Origin: Anaerolineales bacterium
GTDB lineage: Bacteria > Chloroflexota > Anaerolineae > Anaerolineales > E44-bin32
Length of the DNA stretch: 24,724 nt
Assembly: GCA_030606845.1 (NCBI GenBank)
Contig: JAUWFP010000005.1
Location: forward strand, 1 to 24,724
Direction: 5' to 3'
The position numbers were made by a program, and so were the translations under genes. Position 1 is the first letter of the stretch. Each line of letters begins with the position of its first letter. Of the stretch, positions 21,865 to 24,724 are shown piece after piece. The notes under the pieces are model-generated. The model saw only the letters and a list, made by a program, of their open reading frames with translations. It searched no databases and was not told the DNA's origin.

Positions 21865-22389
21865 TCAGTTCTTCGTAAGGATGTGATAGACAGGATTCGA
21901 GCTGGTATGAATACGCTGTATCGAGAGAACCTCAAGCTCCTCAGGATCTCCTTGTGTGGTGATGTGTTGCTGAACAGAGAGGCCGATTGGCTGAGAAACG
22001 ATCAATGCGAAGAGCGTGGCCGCGATCGCGAGCGGAAGGCGTTCAGCGCGACGACGCCAGTTTTCATGCTCGCTGCCCATTAATGTTAGGAAGGAAGCAG
22101 TGCCTGCGAGAATCGCGGAGGTTACGAGATTTGTTCCGCAGTTGGGGTGGATTGCAAGTTGGTGTTCGCCATTGCGAAGTCTACGGAGAGCTTCCTGAAC
22201 CGCCGACTCCAGATCATCGATAGGCACATCCCCGTACAAGAAAAAACCCTGGGTATTGGATCGGCCAATAAGCCTGCGATTTGGAAATTGCTGGCTAAGT
22301 ATGTGGATCGTCGCATGTTCAAGAGCATGATTACGGCGAATTCTGGAGAGTGCAGGAAGATTACGGAGGTTTTGAAGTTGATCTGCCAT
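21865..22389 (-). CDS. DUF6391 family membrane protein
   Basis: A 174-residue protein with the DUF6391 pattern: RNHALEHATIHIL near the N terminus, LIGRSNTQGFFLYG, then GEHQLAIHPNCGTN, followed by two hydrophobic segments (LVTSAILAGTASFLTLMG and LPLAIAATLFALIVS). The conserved HxxxH, H and C residues suggest a metal site or enzymatic centre at the membrane, but the function is unknown. The family is found in Cyanobacteria and Chloroflexota. GAGG lies about 8 bases before the ATG at 22389. The gene ends 4 bases before holA and probably shares its transcript. Confidence 0.82.
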   Translation of the reverse strand: MADQLQNLRNLPALSRIRRNHALEHATIHILSQQFPNRRLIGRSNTQGFFLYGDVPIDDLESAVQEALRRLRNGEHQLAIHPNCGTNLVTSAILAGTASFLTLMGSEHENWRRRAERLPLAIAATLFALIVSQPIGLSVQQHITTQGDPEELEVLSIQRIHTSSNPVYHILTKN

Positions 22390-22416
22390 TTAGCGCCTCA
22401 GGAGAAGAATGATGGC

Positions 22417-22422
22417 ATTATA
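22417..22422 (-). promoter_or_regulatory. Probable -10 box of the DUF6391-holA transcript
   Basis: A perfect TATAAT on the minus strand, 27 bases before the ATG. There is no recognisable -35 hexamer at 16-18 bases. Confidence 0.4.
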
Positions 22423-22545
22423 CACTGGGTCCTTCGCTGCGCTCCGCGGCTCTGCTTGGATGACTATCACCGCTATTGGATCGGTTGTCGCAAAATCAGG
22501 TCAAGAGAGGTACACGCTCTGCCCTATCTGTCACTGTGTTCAGAG

Positions 22546-23508
22546 CTACCCATAAATCTGTTTGAGCGCATCCAGTTGGCCTGAGAGTTGTTGCTTGTCT
22601 ACACATGTCAACATTGGGCGCAGATTTGCTTTCGTGATCGAGAGCGGTTCGAGGTAGCGCTTGAGGTGTTTACGAAAGCGGATGATCCCAAGCTCTTCAC
22701 CGTGATAGGAAATCATGTGATCGAGATGCCCTTGCATAATTTGGATGCGATCCTCGATGGGAGGCGCCTCACTCGGATCCCTCTGGAAAATCCAGGGGTT
22801 GCCGATCGCACCTCGTCCAATCATAACGCCATCACATCCAGTCGAAGTTTTCAGGCGCTCGATATCTTGGGGTGTTTGTACGTCTCCGTTCCCGATAACG
22901 GGGATCGTAACTGCAGATTTAATCTCTGCGATTGTGTCCCAATCGGCGCCACCGAGATAGCCTTGATTTCGCGTACGGGCGTGAACAGCGATGAGCGCGC
23001 CGCCATTGTCTTCCACGGCGTGTGCAACTTCCAGGTAATTTAAGCTCGTTTGATCCCAGCCAATCCGTATCTTCGCAGTAACAGGCACGTCTAAAGCAGC
23101 GGTTAAACGATGGATGATCCGCCCGATCTTATCTGGGTCACGCAACAAACCCGCGCCAGCCCCGCGACTGGATACTCTTCGTGATGAGCAGCCCATGTTG
23201 ACGTCGATAGCATCAGGTTGCAACTTTTGTATTCGCAGGGCAGCCTCCAGAAGATTCTCTTCTGATTGATCGAAGATCTGGAAGATGACCGGACGTTCCT
23301 CGGGGAGGAAGTCCAGGTCACGCCAGGCTAGCTCATCACCTTGTATAAGCGCGATGGCGTTCACAAACCCCGTGTAACTCATCGAAGACCCGAAGCGACG
23401 GCAAAGCGTTCGAAAGGGAACGTCCGAGTAGCCATCCATGGGTGCGAGGATTAAATCGCCCTGGATGGGAATGTCACAAAGCATGAAATCAGGCGCCGAG
23501 AGAGACAT
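22546..23508 (-). CDS. dusB: tRNA-dihydrouridine synthase (DusB type)
   Basis: A 320-residue FMN enzyme that reduces uridines in the tRNA D-loop with NADPH. The TIM-barrel motifs are all visible: LAPMDGYSDVPFR (FMN binding), QIFDQSEENLLEAA, DVNMGC with the catalytic cysteine, GAGAGLL, VTAKIRIGWD, VHARTRNQGY, IGNGDV and GVMIGRGAIGNPWIF. After the cysteine the sequence is SSRRV rather than the more usual PxxKV. The final 80 residues form the helical tRNA-binding domain. The ATG at 23508 has no Shine-Dalgarno sequence, and the promoter is only 7 bases away, so the message may be leaderless. Confidence 0.94.
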   Translation of the reverse strand: MSLSAPDFMLCDIPIQGDLILAPMDGYSDVPFRTLCRRFGSSMSYTGFVNAIALIQGDELAWRDLDFLPEERPVIFQIFDQSEENLLEAALRIQKLQPDAIDVNMGCSSRRVSSRGAGAGLLRDPDKIGRIIHRLTAALDVPVTAKIRIGWDQTSLNYLEVAHAVEDNGGALIAVHARTRNQGYLGGADWDTIAEIKSAVTIPVIGNGDVQTPQDIERLKTSTGCDGVMIGRGAIGNPWIFQRDPSEAPPIEDRIQIMQGHLDHMISYHGEELGIIRFRKHLKRYLEPLSITKANLRPMLTCVDKQQLSGQLDALKQIYG

Positions 23509-23515
23509 AAAAGGG

Positions 23516-23545
23516 TTTATACCGCGACAAACCTTGATAGATCAA
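23516..23545 (-). promoter_or_regulatory. Promoter of dusB, possibly leaderless
   Basis: TTGATC (23545-23540), an 18-base spacer, then TATAAA (23521-23516) on the minus strand. Seven bases separate the -10 box from the A of the ATG at 23508, so the first transcribed base could be the A of the start codon. Confidence 0.6.
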
Positions 23546-23580
23546 GTCGATTGAAACGAATGATCTTCCGATTGGTTATA

Positions 23581-23598
23581 AATCATTATGCCATGATT
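23581..23598. repeat. Inverted repeat between dusB and holB
   Basis: AATCAT and ATGATT are perfect 6-base arms around TATGCC. A further AATCATGG follows at about 23609. The repeat lies in the divergent promoter region, so an operator is possible. Confidence 0.3.
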
Positions 23599-23627
23599 AC
23601 TTGTAGCTTAATCATGGCCGGAATAAA

Positions 23628-24665
23628 ATGGTGTCTATGAACTGGGAGATAATCGGTCACGAGTGGGCGGTGAACTTACTTAGCAGGCATATCGCCAGCG
23701 ATCAAGTTCGACATGCGTATCTCATAACTGGTCCGGATGGTGTGGGCAAGAGAACGCTTGCCATGCGCTTCGCGCAGGCTTTAAATTGCACTGATTCGAA
23801 AAAAGCAGGAGAGTTCTGTGGCCAATGTAGGGCCTGTCAGTTTATTCAGCGTGAGCAATTCCCCGATCTTCACATTGTAAAGGCCGAGGATGTGGGTGGG
23901 ATCCTCAAGGTAGAACAAATCCGAGAATTACAACATCAATTAGCATTGTCTCCCTACGAGGGAAAAAAGAGAGTGGCGCTTCTGCTGCGCTTTCATGAGG
24001 CGAATGATAATGCTGCCAATGCACTGCTGAAAACACTCGAAGAACCTGCGCCAAAGGTAGTCATGCTTCTCACTGCCCAATCAAAGGAGACCCTACTGCC
24101 GACGAGATCCTCCCGTTGTGAAATCCTTCAGCTAAGGGATGTCTCTAGCGATCAGATCGAGGAGGCATTGGTGGAGCGTGGGGAGGAGCATGGAAATACG
24201 GCCCTGCTTGCTCGGCTGGCTGCCGGGAGGCCGGGGTGGGCGTTTCACTATGCTTCAAACCCCGAATTGCTAGATGAACGCACGGAACACCTAGAAGACC
24301 TGATCAAACTATTAACGACGGATCGACTCGAACGGTTTAAACACGTCGAGCTATGGACGCGAGAGTGGGAGCGAGAACGGAAGCGGGGCGGGAAGCATCC
24401 ACGGTTGAGGGCGCTTGGCGCTCTGGAACACTGGGTTAGCCTTTGGCGGGACGCGATGATGCTTGCCTACGATGCGACTGCAGAACAGAGGAACATAGAC
24501 CGGGCGCAAGACATACAGATGCTAGTGAGAGCGCTCCCGCGGGAACAAATCAGCGAGATTCTGGGCAAGTTAGAACAGTCGAAAAGAGATCTTCAAAAGA
24601 ATGCAAATGTTAGGTTGGTGATGGAGACTTTAATGCTAGATCTGCCCAGAATCTTAGAGGGATAA
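23628..24665 (+). CDS. holB: DNA polymerase III subunit delta prime
   Basis: A 345-residue clamp-loader subunit. WEIIGHEWAVNLL, then RHAYLITGPDGVGKRTLA with a near-complete P-loop, the zinc-binding cysteines (LNC, then three in CGQCRAC), the SPYEGKKRVALLL strand, NALLKTLEEP and the sensor region TRSSRCE are all typical of HolB. Delta prime usually does not hydrolyse ATP and acts as the stator in the gamma/tau ring. The ATG at 23628 is weakly supported by CCGGAA; the ATG at 23637 gives the more usual MNWEIIG and may be the true start. A short spacer without clear promoter hexamers separates it from the divergent dusB. Confidence 0.92.
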   Translation: MVSMNWEIIGHEWAVNLLSRHIASDQVRHAYLITGPDGVGKRTLAMRFAQALNCTDSKKAGEFCGQCRACQFIQREQFPDLHIVKAEDVGGILKVEQIRELQHQLALSPYEGKKRVALLLRFHEANDNAANALLKTLEEPAPKVVMLLTAQSKETLLPTRSSRCEILQLRDVSSDQIEEALVERGEEHGNTALLARLAAGRPGWAFHYASNPELLDERTEHLEDLIKLLTTDRLERFKHVELWTREWERERKRGGKHPRLRALGALEHWVSLWRDAMMLAYDATAEQRNIDRAQDIQMLVRALPREQISEILGKLEQSKRDLQKNANVRLVMETLMLDLPRILEG

Positions 24666-24666
24666 G

Positions 24667-24724
24667 ATGATAATTATTAGGTTCGCGAGTATGGATGCAC
24701 TAACGCTCCGAGTCTTAAATAACT
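24667..24724 (+). CDS. Possible start of a further gene (truncated by window end)
   Basis: An ATG lies 1 base after the holB stop codon, with AGAGGG about 6 bases upstream, and the frame stays open for 19 codons to the window edge (MIIIRFASMDALTLRVLNN). The spacing fits a co-transcribed gene, but the fragment is too short to identify or to prove coding. Confidence 0.3.
   Translation, partial: MIIIRFASMDALTLRVLNN

Noticed and set aside
1..24724. tRNA, rRNA, CRISPR arrays, transposases, prophage genes
   Set aside because: None seen on either strand by eye; a tRNAscan or Rfam search was not possible here.

Overview
The window carries housekeeping and genome-maintenance genes of a free-living bacterium with moderately GC-rich DNA. 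The gene families point to Chloroflexota, probably an Anaerolineae-like lineage: a DUF6391 membrane protein, a DUF6504 protein next to a compact FtsK-type ATPase, an S1-like protein with an acidic repeat tail, and isolated dnaA and radA. This placement rests on family recognition, not on a database search. No rRNA, tRNA, CRISPR array, insertion sequence or prophage was seen.

Layout. 1-243: 3' end of a sensor histidine kinase, with a terminator. 305-410: two adjacent hairpins in a gene-free stretch. 618-1856: a YprB/MrfB-like DEDD exonuclease. 4040-1954 (minus): a chelatase gene in two reading frames, an AAA+ part and a von Willebrand A part, joined by an apparent -1 shift at a run of nine A. 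4158-5933 (plus): S1-domain RNA-binding protein on a strong divergent promoter. 6107-8599: clpC. 8698-10068: radA. 10661-11992: dnaA. A gene-free stretch with a GC-rich palindromic repeat follows.

From 12460 to 18756 all genes are on the minus strand. In transcription order they are amrB (MEMO family), a CNNM/CorC-type membrane protein, priA, an NTF2-like protein and a DegV protein; the CNNM-like gene and priA overlap by 4 bases. At 18858-18901 a sigma-70-type promoter carries two GAAC-N4-GTTC boxes of the Gram-positive LexA type, 22 bp apart. It drives a small soluble FtsK-like ATPase, followed by a DUF6504 gene and a coupled 82-residue protein. Then come holA (minus) behind a DUF6391 gene, dusB (minus) and holB (plus).

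The genes centre on replication and repair: dnaA, priA, both clamp-loader subunits holA and holB, radA, the MrfB-like nuclease and the SOS-boxed FtsK-like gene. ClpC, S1 and DusB serve proteolysis, translation and tRNA modification. The three observations most worth following are the recoded chelatase gene, the SOS-type FtsK-like/DUF6504 cluster, and promoters so close to start codons that amrB and dusB look leaderless.
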